DNA of 64,000 nt from Desulfocurvibacter africanus subsp. africanus DSM 2603 (lineage in GTDB: Bacteria > Desulfobacterota > Desulfovibrionia > Desulfovibrionales > Desulfovibrionaceae), in NCBI RefSeq assembly GCF_000422545.1, contig NZ_AULZ01000001.1:1-64000 (forward strand), in the 5' to 3' direction. Below, in pieces: positions 45,131 to 53,471 of this stretch (within the stretch, counting starts at the first letter, position 1; each line of letters begins with the position of its first letter). Below the pieces are notes generated by a model. It searched no databases. It saw only the letters and a program-made list of their open reading frames with translations, and was not told the origin of the DNA. The position numbers were made by a program, and so were the translations under genes.

Positions 45131-45784
45131 AGTACTCCAACTCCTTTAACTGTGTGTTCATGAACAAAAAAAACACGGAAAGCCTCGCCGGAATGCACAT
45201 GGCGCTCCGACATGGGTAAATTCCCCAACGCTCCTGGATTCTCCGGCCTGTGATTCACATGACCGAAAAAAGAACTTACTGGAAGGACATGCCCAGGCGC
45301 AGCCCCCTGCTCCCGGTTTTTAGCCGGGAAGCCAGCCGTCGGATTCAAGTATGACCTTTTAACCGTCCGACTGACGGGCATACCTTGTTAAAAAAAGAAC
45401 AAAATGTCAAAAGAAAAAATAACCCTTCTGACTTATCAAAACAGTTGGATATTTCACTGAAGGCCTATTTGTACCTTTTGTCACGCGGATATTACTCGTT
45501 TCATCATTCACCTACAACCACTTAGCTAACTGATTCGTACGGACATTTCTCCAAAACACTCACGATATCATGGGATCGGCCACCCCACCCCTCACCGGCT
45601 TAAACATGAAGCGTACGTTGACTAACATGCCTCACGACGTGAGAAAACGTCATTTGGGGTGTCTGACTCATCCAAGATTGCATCATGATTGGACCTGGGA
45701 GGGAGCCACCCATGGCGCTTGCCATGGAGCCCGAATGCGGTTAGGAATTCTGGTTTCAAATCCATACATCCGGCGGATCATCTG
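45131..45784 (-). promoter_or_regulatory. sat upstream region
   Basis: 654 bp without a convincing gene between the divergent sat and EPSP-like genes. It contains the palindrome at 45385-45402, a TTGACA hexamer (45410-45405, minus), and a leader hairpin near 45328-45346 (CCCGG/CCGGG arms) followed farther on by a T-run at 45267-45272. Short frames here lack ribosome sites. Confidence 0.55.
45385..45402 (-). promoter_or_regulatory. Rex-type operator candidate upstream of sat
   Basis: TTGTTAAAAAAAGAACAA on the plus strand; outer arms TTGTT/AACAA are perfect. It fits the Rex consensus TTGTTAA-n4-TTAACAA at all but two defined positions. Rex represses sat in Desulfovibrio vulgaris (published). 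A TTGACA hexamer lies directly beside it in the sat direction. Confidence 0.55.
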
Positions 45785-47404
45785 ATGCCCTTACCCGAGC
45801 CCCAAAAGTCGATTACCACCCAAATTAACGACCTCGATCGCAGGCTAGCCGCACTGCTAGCGGAGCGTACCAGGCTCCTGACAAGGGCGGCCACGGCCCG
45901 CCAGGAGAAGCGCAAACCCCTGTCCGACCCCGAGCAGGAGCGGCGCATCTGGTTCGAGTGGGACAAAGCCGCCAAAAGGCTGGGCCTGGAGCCCCGCATG
46001 CTGCGTAAGACCGTGGCCCTGCTCAACGGCATGGCCTATGCCAAGGTTGGCGCCAGACAGGGCCCGAGCATGGACTTTCTGCTCACACCCAAGCGCAATG
46101 CCGTGGACATCGATGCCGCTGCCCCTCTGTCGGTTGACCACCTGCTGCTGATCACCACCGTGGCCGCGGCATCGGGCCAAGCCATGCAGCTCTCTCCCGT
46201 GGCGCTCAACGATCGCACCGTGGAATTGGTCAAGGCCCTCAACCAGGCAGGCGCGGCTTTGTCCTGGGAGCAGGAATCGCTGTCCTCCCGCGCCGGCGCC
46301 ACGCTGGCCTTCGAAGATAAAGCTATCTTCGCCGGTGACCACGAGTACACAATCTATCTGTTGCTCGCGCTGGGCCTGGGTCATGCCGGGCGCTGCCGCT
46401 TCTCGGGCGGAGCGGACCTCAAGCTCCTGGACCTCGGCCGTTTGTCCGACATCCTATCGGCCTTGGGCGCGCGCCTTGCACCGCTGACCCCGCACACGCC
46501 TGGCCTGCCAGCGCGCCTGGAGTCGGGCGGCCGCATGGCTTCCAGCCTGCGCCTGCCCGAGGATTGCCCGCCGGCCTTCGCCGCGGCCTTGGCCACGGCG
46601 GCCTGGACGTATCCCGAGGGTTTGAGCCTGCAGTACGATGCGGACTCGCCAGTGGCCGACGCCTTGGCCGACGCAGCCCTGGTGCTCACGATGTGCGGCA
46701 TCCCATTCAAGTCTTCTCCCGGCTCATTCAGCGTGCCGCACGCGGAGCCCACGGTTCCGGTCGCGCCCAGTCTGCCCATGGACCGCCTCATCTCGGCTTC
46801 GGTGCTGGCCATGCCCCGCTTCATCAACGGTCGTGCGCGCCTCGTTGGTCCATGGCCAGCCGCACTGCCCATGTTTCAGCAAGCCCAGCGCCTGCTCGGC
46901 TCCGTGGGCCTGGATCTCGCTATCGACAGCACAGCGGCGTCCGTCACTGTCCTGCCATGGCCCGAGCGGCTCTGCCTCACCGCGCCCGACATGACCCTGG
47001 CCCCTCTGGCTCTGGTTCTGGCCGCGGCCGCACCGGGCGGAGCCAACCTGGACTGCGGTTCGGACGATATCTTCCTGTCCCAGGCTATTGAGTTCCTGGA
47101 AGCCTGCGGCAAGCCCCATTCGGTGGAAGGCTCCCTCATTCGCATGGATCACGGCTTCGACAGGGAGCACAGCATACGCATCTGGAGCGCGCCCTCGGTC
47201 GAGTTCGCCCTGGCTGCCGCGCTGCTGGCCTTTGTCCGCCCCGGCATCCGCCTGGCCAACCCCGGCGTGCTCACGGCCCACTGGCCAAGCTTCTGGAACT
47301 TGTACAACCGCCTTGGCACGCCGGTGCGCAGCCTGCTGCCCCAGCATAAGGAACCCGAGCATGAACCAGAACAGAAACCCAGGCGGCGCATCCGCATTGA
47401 GTAG
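45785..47404 (+). CDS. EPSP-synthase-like protein with N-terminal chorismate-mutase-like domain
   Basis: 539-residue protein. Residues about 8-90 (INDLDRRLAALLAERTRLL...) look like the first helices of an AroQ-type chorismate mutase. The rest resembles the two-domain EPSP synthase fold: LSVDHLLLITTVAAASGQ corresponds to the opening strand-helix, and NDRTVELVKALNQAGA to the motif before the first internal repeat. Canonical substrate motifs are weak: the usual GNAGTA-type stretch is FAGDHEYTIYLL, and the expected KSSQ is not found. It may be a divergent AroA, as known in Desulfovibrio shikimate pathways, or an inactive relative. The start at 45785 (GGCGGA upstream) is preferred to 45689. Confidence 0.6.
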   Translation: MPLPEPQKSITTQINDLDRRLAALLAERTRLLTRAATARQEKRKPLSDPEQERRIWFEWDKAAKRLGLEPRMLRKTVALLNGMAYAKVGARQGPSMDFLLTPKRNAVDIDAAAPLSVDHLLLITTVAAASGQAMQLSPVALNDRTVELVKALNQAGAALSWEQESLSSRAGATLAFEDKAIFAGDHEYTIYLLLALGLGHAGRCRFSGGADLKLLDLGRLSDILSALGARLAPLTPHTPGLPARLESGGRMASSLRLPEDCPPAFAAALATAAWTYPEGLSLQYDADSPVADALADAALVLTMCGIPFKSSPGSFSVPHAEPTVPVAPSLPMDRLISASVLAMPRFINGRARLVGPWPAALPMFQQAQRLLGSVGLDLAIDSTAASVTVLPWPERLCLTAPDMTLAPLALVLAAAAPGGANLDCGSDDIFLSQAIEFLEACGKPHSVEGSLIRMDHGFDREHSIRIWSAPSVEFALAAALLAFVRPGIRLANPGVLTAHWPSFWNLYNRLGTPVRSLLPQHKEPEHEPEQKPRRRIRIE

Positions 47405-47633
47405 TGATCTGCCCCAAGACATCTCGGCCCTCAAGGCTCAGATCGAAACCCTGACGGCCGAAAAGAAGGCCGCCGAGGCCAAAGTCATCCACCTGCGCGC
47501 CTGCGAAGACCCCGCAAAGGGGGTCTTCCACAACCAGGAAATCTTCCAGGCCCAGCAGGACAAACTGCGTCTGGATACCGAGATCGTTATCCGCCGCAAC
47601 AAGATAAGGCGCATCGAACTGGGCATGGAATAA
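47361..47633 (+). CDS. Small coiled-coil protein of unknown function
   Basis: 90-residue protein starting inside the end of the previous gene (44-bp overlap, AAGGA site). A clear coiled coil runs from about residue 18 (DISALKAQIETLTAEKKAAEAKV) and a basic end (RRNKIRRIELGME). No homology recognised. It is probably translated together with the EPSP-like protein. Confidence 0.68.
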   Translation: MNQNRNPGGASALSSDLPQDISALKAQIETLTAEKKAAEAKVIHLRACEDPAKGVFHNQEIFQAQQDKLRLDTEIVIRRNKIRRIELGME

Positions 47634-47713
47634 GTGCGACGGCCGGGCATGCCGCGCCATACCACTCCATAAGGCAGTACATTCTCTTTACGCCAGGCAG
47701 AAAGGAGCAGAGC

Positions 47714-49639
47714 ATGGCGCAGAATCTTACGCGCAAGATTTTGGAAAAGCATCTGGTCAAGGGCGAGTTGACGCCCGGCAGCGAGATTGGCATTCGCATC
47801 GACCAGACCCTGACTCAGGACGCCACGGGCACCATGGCCTACCTGCAGTTCGAGGCCATGGGCGTATCGCGCGTGCGCACCGAGCTTTCGGTGAGCTACG
47901 TGGACCATAACACGCTGCAGATGGGCTTCCGTAACCCGGACGATCACCGCTATCTGCGCACCGTGGCCGCCAAGTACGGCATCATCTTCTCGCCTCCGGG
48001 CACGGGCATCTGTCACCAGTTGCACCTGGAGAACTTCGCCAAGCCCGGCAAAACCCTTATCGGCTCGGACAGCCACACGCCCACGGCCGGCGGCGTGGGC
48101 TCCCTGGCCATGGGCGCCGGCGGTCTGTCCGTGGCTCTGGCCATGGGCGGCGAAGCCTACTTCCTGCCCTGCCCCAAGGTCGTGCGGGTCTGGCTCGACG
48201 GCGAGCTGCAAGGCTGGGCCTCGGCCAAGGACATCATTCTGCACCTTTTGGGCGAGCTGACGGTCAAGGGCGGCGTGGGCAAGGTTTTCGAATACGCCGG
48301 TCCGGGCGTGCCCACGCTCACGGTGCCCGAGCGCGCCACCATCACGAACATGGGCGCAGAGCTGGGCGCGACCACCTCCATATTCCCCAGCGACGAGCAG
48401 ACCCGCATGTTCCTCAGGTCCATGGGCCGCGAAAATGACTTCGTGGAGCTGCTCGCCGACGAGGGCGCGGCCTACGAAGAAGAAATCCGCATCGACCTGA
48501 ACGCCCTGGAGCCGCTCGCCGCCGCGCCGCACATGCCGGATCGTCGTGTGCGCATCAAGGATTTGGCGGGCATGAAGGTCGAGCAGTCCTGCATCGGCTC
48601 ATGCACCAACTCCAGCTACGCGGACCTCAAGACCGTGGCCCTGCTGCTCAAGGGCAAGCGCATCAAGCCCGAGACCGATCTGCTCATCGCGCCCGGCTCC
48701 AAGCAGGTGCTCAAGATGCTCTCCTCGGAAGGGCTCATCGACCCGCTGCTGGATTCCGGCGCGCGCCTGCTGGAGGCTGCCTGCGGCCCGTGCATCGGCA
48801 TGGGCGGCTCGCCCGTGTCCGGCGGTGTGAGCGTGCGCACCTTCAACCGCAACTTCGAGGGCCGCAGCGCCACCAAGGACGCTCAGGTCTATCTGGTCAG
48901 CCCGGCCACGGCGGCCATGATCGCCCTGTGCGGCGAGTTCTCCGACCCTGCCGGCTGGGGCACGCCTCCAGCCAAGCCCGAGCTGCCGGAGCAGGCCCCT
49001 GACATCCGTCACCTGTTCATCTATCCGCCCGAGGACGGCTCCAAGGTCGAGATCCTGCGCGGCCCGAACATCGCGCCCCTGCCGCCCTTCGAGTCCATGC
49101 CCGCGCGCATCGAGGCGCCCGTGGCCATTAAGGTCGGCGACGACATCACCACGGACCACATCCTGCCTGCCGGCGCGGAGATCACTGCCCTGCGCTCCAA
49201 CATCCCGGCCATCAGCAAGCACATCTTCGGCCGCGTGGATGAAGGCTTCGTGGGCCGCATCCAAACCGCCGGCAAGGGTGTCATCATTGGCGGCGAAAAC
49301 TACGGTCAAGGCTCCAGCCGCGAGCACGCTGCCCTGGGGCCTCGCTACCTGGGAGTCAAGGCCGTCATCGTCAAGTCGTTGGCCCGCATCCACCGCGCCA
49401 ATCTGGTCAACTTCGGCATACTGCCGCTGCTGCTGACCAACAAGGACGATTACGCCAAGTTCACCCTGGGCGTTTCCGTGACCATTCCGGCCGACGAGAT
49501 CACGCCCGGCGGCACGGTTGAACTGACCTTGGATACAGGCGAGCGGATTGCAGTGGGCAATGATTTGACTGCACAGGAACTGGCCATTATTAAAGCTGGC
49601 GGACTTCTCAATACCGTCGGCCGACCGGCCGGCTCCTAA
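47714..49639 (+). CDS. Aconitate hydratase
   Basis: Citrate/isocitrate interconversion in the partial TCA cycle. The 641-residue length and layout match the shorter bacterial aconitase group, not AcnB. Cluster ligands: SCIGSCTNSS (first Cys) and CGPCIGMGG (two Cys). The substrate-binding DSHTPTAGGVGSLAMGAGG segment and the swivel domain with GGENYGQGSSREHAALG are intact. The ribosome site is AAAGGAGCAG. ppiD follows 10 bp later. Confidence 0.95.
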   Translation: MAQNLTRKILEKHLVKGELTPGSEIGIRIDQTLTQDATGTMAYLQFEAMGVSRVRTELSVSYVDHNTLQMGFRNPDDHRYLRTVAAKYGIIFSPPGTGICHQLHLENFAKPGKTLIGSDSHTPTAGGVGSLAMGAGGLSVALAMGGEAYFLPCPKVVRVWLDGELQGWASAKDIILHLLGELTVKGGVGKVFEYAGPGVPTLTVPERATITNMGAELGATTSIFPSDEQTRMFLRSMGRENDFVELLADEGAAYEEEIRIDLNALEPLAAAPHMPDRRVRIKDLAGMKVEQSCIGSCTNSSYADLKTVALLLKGKRIKPETDLLIAPGSKQVLKMLSSEGLIDPLLDSGARLLEAACGPCIGMGGSPVSGGVSVRTFNRNFEGRSATKDAQVYLVSPATAAMIALCGEFSDPAGWGTPPAKPELPEQAPDIRHLFIYPPEDGSKVEILRGPNIAPLPPFESMPARIEAPVAIKVGDDITTDHILPAGAEITALRSNIPAISKHIFGRVDEGFVGRIQTAGKGVIIGGENYGQGSSREHAALGPRYLGVKAVIVKSLARIHRANLVNFGILPLLLTNKDDYAKFTLGVSVTIPADEITPGGTVELTLDTGERIAVGNDLTAQELAIIKAGGLLNTVGRPAGS

Positions 49640-49649
49640 CGGAGAACAT

Positions 49650-51545
49650 ATGCTCGATCCCATTCGTCAAAACGCCCGCAGCTGGGGCGTCAAGATCGTC
49701 TTCGGCATAATCATCATCGTCTTCGTCTTCTGGGGCGTGGGCAGCTTCCGGAACCAGAACGGCTCGGTGGTGGGCTACGTCAACGACACGCCCGTCAACG
49801 TGACCGAGTACCGCCAAGCCCTGGAGCGAGCCACGGAGCAACTGCGCAGCCGCTTCCCGGACTTGGACGCCGAGATGCTCAAGCAGCTTGGCCTGCGCCG
49901 CCAGGTGTTCAGCCAAATCGTGGACGCCGAACTCGTGCGCCAGAAGGCCAAGGACACCGGCATGGTCGTCTCGGACGAAGAGGTGCGTGAGATTATCAAA
50001 TCCACGCCCGCTTTCCAGAGCGACCGCGGCGGCTTCGACTATGAGCTCTACCGCCGCCTGCTGCGCGCCAACGGTCTGACCGAAGTAAGCTACGAAGCCG
50101 GCATGCGCACCGAGCTTCTTCTGGACAAGATGCGCCAGGTGGCCACCTTGCCGGCCAAGGCCAGCGAGCAGGAGGCCCGCGACCACTTCGCATTTGCCCG
50201 CGATACCGCCGTGGTCCGCTATGCCCTCTTCCCCCTGGAGGACTTCACCGCCCAGGCAAGCCCCAGCGAGGAAGAGATCGCCGGCTACTACGAGCAGAAC
50301 AAGGCCCGCTTCACCCTGCCGGCCCAAGCGCGCATTTCCTACCTGCTCTTCTCCGCCGAGCAGATGGCCAGGCCCGAGCAGGTCCCGGCCGAGGAAGTCA
50401 GGCAGTACTACGAAGCCCACGCCGACAAGTTCCAACGCCAGGAAGAGGTCCGCGCCAGCCATATCCTTGTGAAGGTCGCCAAGGATGCGCCGCAGGAGGA
50501 AGTGGACACGGCCAAGGCCAAGATCGAGGATATCCGCAAGAAGATCACCGGCAGTCTGAGCTTCGCCGATGCGGCCAAGAAGTTCTCCGAGGGCCCCAGC
50601 GGCCCCGCGGGCGGAGACCTGGGCTGGTTCGGACGTGGCCGCATGGTCCCGACCTTCGAGCAAGCCGCCTTCGCCCTCAAGCCCGGCCAGGTCAGCGCGC
50701 CGGTGCGCACGGAATTCGGTTGGCACATTATCAAGCTTGAGGAGCGCCGCGAGCCTGGCCAGATCCCTCTGGCCGAGGTCGAGTCCGACATCCGCGCCGA
50801 GTTGGCACGCGACACGGCGGCATCCTTGGTGGGCGACGCCCTTGATGAGGCCACGGAGCTGGCCGCAGCGGGCCAGTCCCTGGCCGAGATCGCCAAGAGC
50901 CTGCACATGGTGCCCCGCGACAGCGGAATGTTCTCCGAGTCCGCCGGCCCTGCCGGCATCGGCCTGAACGATGAGGCAAAGCGGGTCATCTTCTCCCTGG
51001 CCGACGGCGAGCTGACCGACACCCCGGTCTCCTCGGGCAACGGCTATATCCTGGCCGAAAAGGCCGGCAGCAAGCCCGAGTCCGTCAAGCCGCTGGACGA
51101 GGTTCGCGTGCAGATCGAAACGCTGCTCAAGCGCGACAAGGCCCTGGAGCTCTCCAAGGCCAAGGCTCAGGCCCTGGCCAAACAGCTTGCCGACCCGGCC
51201 GCGCGTGAGCAGGCCGCGGCGAGCCTGCCCGAACTCAAGACCAGCGAGCCCTTTGACCGTAAGGGCACGGTGCCCGTTCTGGGCGCCAACCAGGATCTGG
51301 CCAAGGACGCCTTCGTCGCCAAGTCCGGCGAGTGGCTGCCCGGAGCATACTCCTCGCCCAAGGGCTGGTACGTGGCCAAGCTCGATGCGCTCATTCCGGC
51401 TCCCGAATCCGAATGGCAGAGCCAGAAGGACATGTGGGTCGCGGCACTGACCCAGAGCCGCGAGCAGGAACTGTATCAAGCCTTCATTGAGAGCCTGCGC
51501 TCCGAGGCCAAGATCGAGATCGTCAATCCGCAGTACCTGGAATAA
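49650..51545 (+). CDS. Peptidyl-prolyl isomerase PpiD-like, membrane-anchored
   Basis: 631-residue periplasmic chaperone anchored by one N-terminal helix (about 14-32, VKIVFGIIIIVFVFWGVGSF). SurA-like N-terminal region (VNVTEYRQALERATEQL), one parvulin PPIase domain around residues 265-365 (VRASHILVKVAK, then GDLGWFGRGRMVPTFEQAAFALKPGQ and FGWHIIKLE), and a C-terminal second parvulin-like region lacking clear active residues. It helps fold outer-membrane proteins near the Sec translocon. It is 10 bp downstream of aconitase and ends at a strong terminator. Confidence 0.92.
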   Translation: MLDPIRQNARSWGVKIVFGIIIIVFVFWGVGSFRNQNGSVVGYVNDTPVNVTEYRQALERATEQLRSRFPDLDAEMLKQLGLRRQVFSQIVDAELVRQKAKDTGMVVSDEEVREIIKSTPAFQSDRGGFDYELYRRLLRANGLTEVSYEAGMRTELLLDKMRQVATLPAKASEQEARDHFAFARDTAVVRYALFPLEDFTAQASPSEEEIAGYYEQNKARFTLPAQARISYLLFSAEQMARPEQVPAEEVRQYYEAHADKFQRQEEVRASHILVKVAKDAPQEEVDTAKAKIEDIRKKITGSLSFADAAKKFSEGPSGPAGGDLGWFGRGRMVPTFEQAAFALKPGQVSAPVRTEFGWHIIKLEERREPGQIPLAEVESDIRAELARDTAASLVGDALDEATELAAAGQSLAEIAKSLHMVPRDSGMFSESAGPAGIGLNDEAKRVIFSLADGELTDTPVSSGNGYILAEKAGSKPESVKPLDEVRVQIETLLKRDKALELSKAKAQALAKQLADPAAREQAAASLPELKTSEPFDRKGTVPVLGANQDLAKDAFVAKSGEWLPGAYSSPKGWYVAKLDALIPAPESEWQSQKDMWVAALTQSREQELYQAFIESLRSEAKIEIVNPQYLE

Positions 51546-51566
51546 CCAGCCATCCGAATAAATTAG

Positions 51567-51600
51567 AAAGGGCCGCTCCATGGAGCGGCCCTTTTTAATT
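51567..51600 (+). terminator. Rho-independent terminator of ppiD
   Basis: Perfect palindrome AAAGGGCCGCTCCA/TGGAGCGGCCCTTT (51567-51594), then TTAATTT. 21 bases after the stop. Confidence 0.92.
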
Positions 51601-51611
51601 TGCAAAGCATC

Positions 51612-51741
51612 TTAGGGCAGATTGCTTTTAAGACGTCCGCTCCGGCGTTGACGGCGCAAGTGAATTGCGCCTACGCCTACGCGGCGGCAAGCCATGTCGA
51701 CGCATGGCTTGCAGAGCATTTTCAAAAGCAAAATGCTCTAA
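51612..51741 (-). repeat. Interspersed hairpin repeat, copy G
   Basis: Full-length inverted copy between convergent ppiD and the lipoprotein gene. One end reads TTAGGGCA. Its other end, TAGAGCA on the minus strand, supplies the stop codon of the lipoprotein gene, as in copy D. No flanking direct repeat is seen. Confidence 0.92.
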
Positions 51742-52112
51742 TAGCAATTGTTACCTTGCTGGCGCCAGCGCACGATATGACCGTCCTTGTCCGTTTCAAG
51801 CCAGACCGTGCAGGACATATTCAGGCGAGAGTCCTTGTAGAGGCTCCCCTCGACTCCGCGGGTGGTGCCGTAGCTGCGTGCCTCGTGATTGGACTGGCTC
51901 TCAATGGGCTTGTATCCGCTACCGGTGCTGGAAAACGAGTACACGGCATAGCCGTTGGGCAAATCGCGCCTTCCGCTCGGCTGGCCATTGGCCCGGATGT
52001 AGCTGCCGATGGGCGCGCCGACCCAGGAATCCAGGCTGCCATGGTGCATCTGCCGGGAGCTGCAGCCGCATAGCAGGCCTGTGATGAGGGACAGGACAAG
52101 GAATCGCATCAT
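51738..52112 (-). CDS. Small lipoprotein of unknown function
   Basis: 124-residue secreted protein with a lipoprotein signal (MMRFLVLSLITGLLCGCSS; lipobox Cys at residue 17 in LLCGC, assuming the first Met). The mature part contains WVGAPIGSYIRANGQPSGR, similar to small periplasmic lipoproteins that carry an SmpA/OmlA-like fold, but the match is not certain. Cysteines near the end (MSCTVWLE, NNCY) may pair. Its last codon is followed by TAG from the end of repeat copy G, so the C-terminus was set by the element. Confidence 0.7.
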   Translation of the reverse strand: MMRFLVLSLITGLLCGCSSRQMHHGSLDSWVGAPIGSYIRANGQPSGRRDLPNGYAVYSFSSTGSGYKPIESQSNHEARSYGTTRGVEGSLYKDSRLNMSCTVWLETDKDGHIVRWRQQGNNCY

Positions 52113-52137
52113 GGGAACACCTGCTTGTAAGGCTGCT

Positions 52138-52638
52138 TCAGTCTCTTCCTGACACCGTCACATGCTCGCAGGCCGGCTCACGGCCGGGCTCCAATGTCAG
52201 CAACGCCAGGCTCGGCCGCTCCTCGCGGACAAGATCGAGACTGCCGGGATTGAGCAGCCAGGTGGAGCCAATCTTTTCCCAGTGCTGCCGGTGCGTGTGG
52301 CCATAGCAGACGATGTCCAGTCCGGGGCCGAGGGCTTCAAGAACCGTGAGCCCGACCCGGCTGCGCGCGCCCCAGCCGTGGGCCATGCCGATGCGGAAGC
52401 CGGCCAGTTCCAGCGTGTACATGGCAGGCAGGTTCATGCCGCCGGTCATGGCGTCGCAGTTGCCCAGCACGGCATAAAAGGCCGGATGCGAGGCTTCGAA
52501 AAAGCGCAGCATGGCCGCGCCGGTGATGTCGCCGCAGTGCAGGACCACGTCCGCAGGCTCTATATGACGTTTGAACACGCGACGAAATGGAGGCGTGGGC
52601 TCGGCGAGGTGCGTGTCGGAGATGACCGCCACAAGCAT
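52138..52638 (-). CDS. Metallophosphoesterase (YfcE/MJ0936 type)
   Basis: 166-residue calcineurin-like phosphodiesterase with all dimetal motifs: SDTHL near 7, CGDITG near 35, GNCDAM near 58, and GHTHR near 113. The short length and order match the YfcE/MJ0936 group, which hydrolyses phosphodiesters in vitro; the natural substrate is unknown. It is the second gene of a three-gene run on the minus strand and follows the HD gene by two bases. Confidence 0.9.
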   Translation of the reverse strand: MLVAVISDTHLAEPTPPFRRVFKRHIEPADVVLHCGDITGAAMLRFFEASHPAFYAVLGNCDAMTGGMNLPAMYTLELAGFRIGMAHGWGARSRVGLTVLEALGPGLDIVCYGHTHRQHWEKIGSTWLLNPGSLDLVREERPSLALLTLEPGREPACEHVTVSGRD

Positions 52639-52640
52639 GG

Positions 52641-53270
52641 CTACTTGTCCGATTTGCCGTTCTTACGCGACCACCAGGCCGCGTCCGGGCCCAGAAACCA
52701 CCAGTCTGTATGGTCGGTCTGGCCGATGCACGCGGCAAGCTGCTTGCCCGGCTCGGTGCGCAGCCGACCCAGGGCCGCTTCCATCCACTTTCCCGCATAG
52801 GCATTGCCCAGGTCGAGCTGCTCCTTGAGGTTCAAGAGCAGATCGAGCTGGTCCGCGTCCTGGGCCAGTTGAGCCTCCAGGCTGTCCACATCCTCCAGCT
52901 CCCGCCACAGGCCCAAGACATCTTCCTCCAGCCCGGTGCCGGCCAGGGCGTGCTCCAGGGCCAAGGTGCGCTTGGAGGTATTGTAAGCCCGGCTCACGTA
53001 GTTGAAGTCGCCGGTGCGCGCCTCGTGCAGATCATGAAACAGGCAGAGCATGGCCGTGCGCGCCGGATCGGCCCCGGCCAGACGCGCCAGGGCAAAGCCG
53101 ATGACCGCCGTGCGGAAGGAGTGCTCGGCCACGTTTTCCAGGCCCGTGCCCAGGAACTGATAGCCCGTGCGCGGGGTCTTGCGCAGCATGCCGACCTCGA
53201 AGAAAAAATCGGTCAGCCGCGTCAGCTGGTCGCGCTCGCGCAAATTCTTGTCGAAATCCTTGGGCTCCAC
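52641..53270 (-). CDS. HD-domain 5'-deoxynucleotidase, YfbR-like
   Basis: 209-residue HD-superfamily protein. The metal site is AEHSFRTA (His) with LFHDLHEARTGD (HD pair) and a later DADQLDLLL (Asp). This order and length fit YfbR-type deoxyribonucleoside 5'-monophosphatases. The start is a GTG at 53270 with AGGAGG upstream at proper distance; no ATG fits as well. The downstream gene is the metallophosphoesterase, two bases away. Confidence 0.87.
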   Translation of the reverse strand: MEPKDFDKNLRERDQLTRLTDFFFEVGMLRKTPRTGYQFLGTGLENVAEHSFRTAVIGFALARLAGADPARTAMLCLFHDLHEARTGDFNYVSRAYNTSKRTLALEHALAGTGLEEDVLGLWRELEDVDSLEAQLAQDADQLDLLLNLKEQLDLGNAYAGKWMEAALGRLRTEPGKQLAACIGQTDHTDWWFLGPDAAWWSRKNGKSDK

Positions 53271-53406
53271 TCTGCATCCTCCTGCCGGAGCGGTTTCCGG
53301 GCGCTCGTCACGGTCGAAAAGCCCGCGCCTGCGAACATCGGATCCGGCAGCCAGCCTGAAGCGACTCGCTCACGAACTACGCGGGTCCAGGGGCGTGCCT
53401 AGTCTA

Positions 53407-53466
53407 GGAAGGGCCCTGGTGGGATGGGTCTGGGAAGGGCAAAGCCCTTCCCAGCTCTTGCGCAAA
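53407..53466 (-). repeat. 3'-flank repeat after argJ
   Basis: Follows the argJ stop within five bases. The core is a perfect hairpin CTGGGAAGGGC-AAA-GCCCTTCCCAG (53430-53454). It lacks the middle block of the copies at 27041 and 28201. Sense-oriented relative to argJ. Confidence 0.78.
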
Positions 53467-53471
53467 ATGCG

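Noticed and set aside
45251-45265. TGTGATTCACA palindrome in the sat leader, as a CRP/FNR-type site
   Set aside because: The arms are only one base apart; CRP/FNR sites need about six bases between them.
45570-45785. 71-residue plus-strand frame before the EPSP-like gene
   Set aside because: Weak start, no domain, and it ends inside the better-supported downstream start region.
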